Below, piece by piece: positions 62,273-64,000 of a stretch of DNA of 64,000 nt. This DNA is from PALSA-911 sp963743035 (GTDB lineage: Bacteria; Pseudomonadota; Alphaproteobacteria; Acetobacterales; Acetobacteraceae): assembly GCA_963743035.1 (NCBI GenBank), contig CAVUOB010000016.1, positions 1 through 64,000 on the forward strand. The letters are read 5' to 3'. Numbering within the stretch: position 1 is the stretch's first letter; every line of letters begins with the position of its first letter. A program made the translations under genes and the position numbers. The notes under the pieces were generated by a model that did not search any database, was not told the origin of the DNA, and saw nothing but the letters and a program-made list of their open reading frames with translations.

Positions 62273-62365
62273 CGGCTGGTTGCGGTGCCTGATGGGGCCG
62301 AGGCTGGCTGAAGCAGATCGAGCGTCCAATCACACTCTGACAGACATCAACTAGGAGCGATCCGC

Positions 62366-62683
62366 ATGAAGTTCCGCCCCCTCCACGACCGGGTCGTGGT
62401 CCGCCGGCTGAATGCCGAGGAAAAGACCCGCGGTGGCATCATCATTCCCGACACCGCGCAGGAAAAGCCGATGGAAGGCGAGGTTATCGCGGTTGGCCCG
62501 GGTGCTCGCAATGAGGCCGGCCAGATCGTCGCCCTCGACGTCAAGGCCGGCGACCGCATCCTGTTCGGCAAGTGGTCCGGCACTGAAGTGAAGCTCGATG
62601 GCGAGGAGCTCCTGATCATGAAGGAGTCCGACATCATGGGCATCATCGAAGGCTCGCCCGCCAACAAGAAGAAGGCCGCCTGA
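62366..62683 (+). CDS. groS: Co-chaperonin GroES
   Basis: 105 residues. MKFRPLHDRVVVRRLNAEEK then TRGGIIIPDTAQEKPMEGEV is GroES; the mobile loop is KTRGGIIIPDTAQEKP. The last residues (SPANKKKAA) extend slightly beyond the usual end. GAGCGAT precedes the ATG. groL follows by 59 bp. Confidence 0.98.
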   Translation: MKFRPLHDRVVVRRLNAEEKTRGGIIIPDTAQEKPMEGEVIAVGPGARNEAGQIVALDVKAGDRILFGKWSGTEVKLDGEELLIMKESDIMGIIEGSPANKKKAA

Positions 62684-62742
62684 TCCGCCACCGGATCTGG
62701 CTGTCTTTGCTACACGCAAGCTGAATCAGAAGGATAGAACAC

Positions 62743-64000
<1,258 letters not shown>

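Overview
The window is high-GC alphaproteobacterial DNA, most likely from the Acetobacteraceae/Rhodospirillales. Evidence for this is the run rplU-rpmA-obgE-proB-proA-nadD-rsfS, the bamB-der pair, a usg gene next to a groESL operon under two CIRCE operators, and pervasive GTG starts with ATGA/GTGA stop-start overlaps. This assignment is an inference from gene order and family resemblance; no search was run. Layout: 1-15.3 kb is ordinary chromosome. It holds a type II secretion block on the minus strand (gspI, gspJ, gspK, gspD and a cut-off lytic transglycosylase), a secreted PHP-type phosphoesterase, a membrane-fused spermidine synthase-like protein, a CopC-like protein, a PEP-CTERM protein, and a tightly overlapping operon of an anchored PpiC-type isomerase with three HupE/UreJ-like membrane proteins, followed by a 2OG-Fe(II) oxygenase-like gene.

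From 15.79 to 44.63 kb lies an integrated element. A 16-bp sequence containing the 3' end of tRNA-Ser(CGA) occurs at 15794-15809 and again inside the intact tRNA-Ser gene at 44614-44629. A tyrosine integrase starts just inside the left copy, and similar paired GGGTA motifs lie inside both ends. The element carries an AlpA-type regulator and a replication-initiator-like gene, so it may once have replicated. Its left half is a graveyard: the integrase is frameshifted exactly at its catalytic tyrosine, and there are broken IS5 and IS256 transposases, two copies of a 178-bp MITE, two decayed copies of a zinc-ribbon gene, and broken LysR, FAD-oxidase, PagL, SRAP and antitoxin genes. Intact cargo there includes an HNH protein and an MFS exporter divergent from an HxlR regulator.

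The right half of the element is a complete, apparently intact type I-E CRISPR-Cas system: cas3, a 371-bp gap, cas8e-cse2-cas7e-cas5e-cas6e-cas1-cas2, a leader, and an array of 70 repeats and 69 spacers at 40194-44430. One spacer is present twice, and the leader-distal repeats are degenerate. The cas3-cas8e gap holds two degenerate repeat-like sequences around a short spacer-like segment, inside a small ORF whose stop overlaps the cas8e start. This is the best candidate here for an undescribed CRISPR-derived regulatory or guard RNA.

From 44.6 kb to the end the chromosome resumes: ribosomal proteins L21 and L27, Obg GTPase, proline synthesis, NAD synthesis, ribosome silencing, two small lipoproteins, a DUF1835 protein, a nitroreductase, a dienelactone hydrolase, a YfgM-like protein, BamB, Der, a beta-helix protein, xseA, purD, usg and the groS-groL operon (groL runs off the end).
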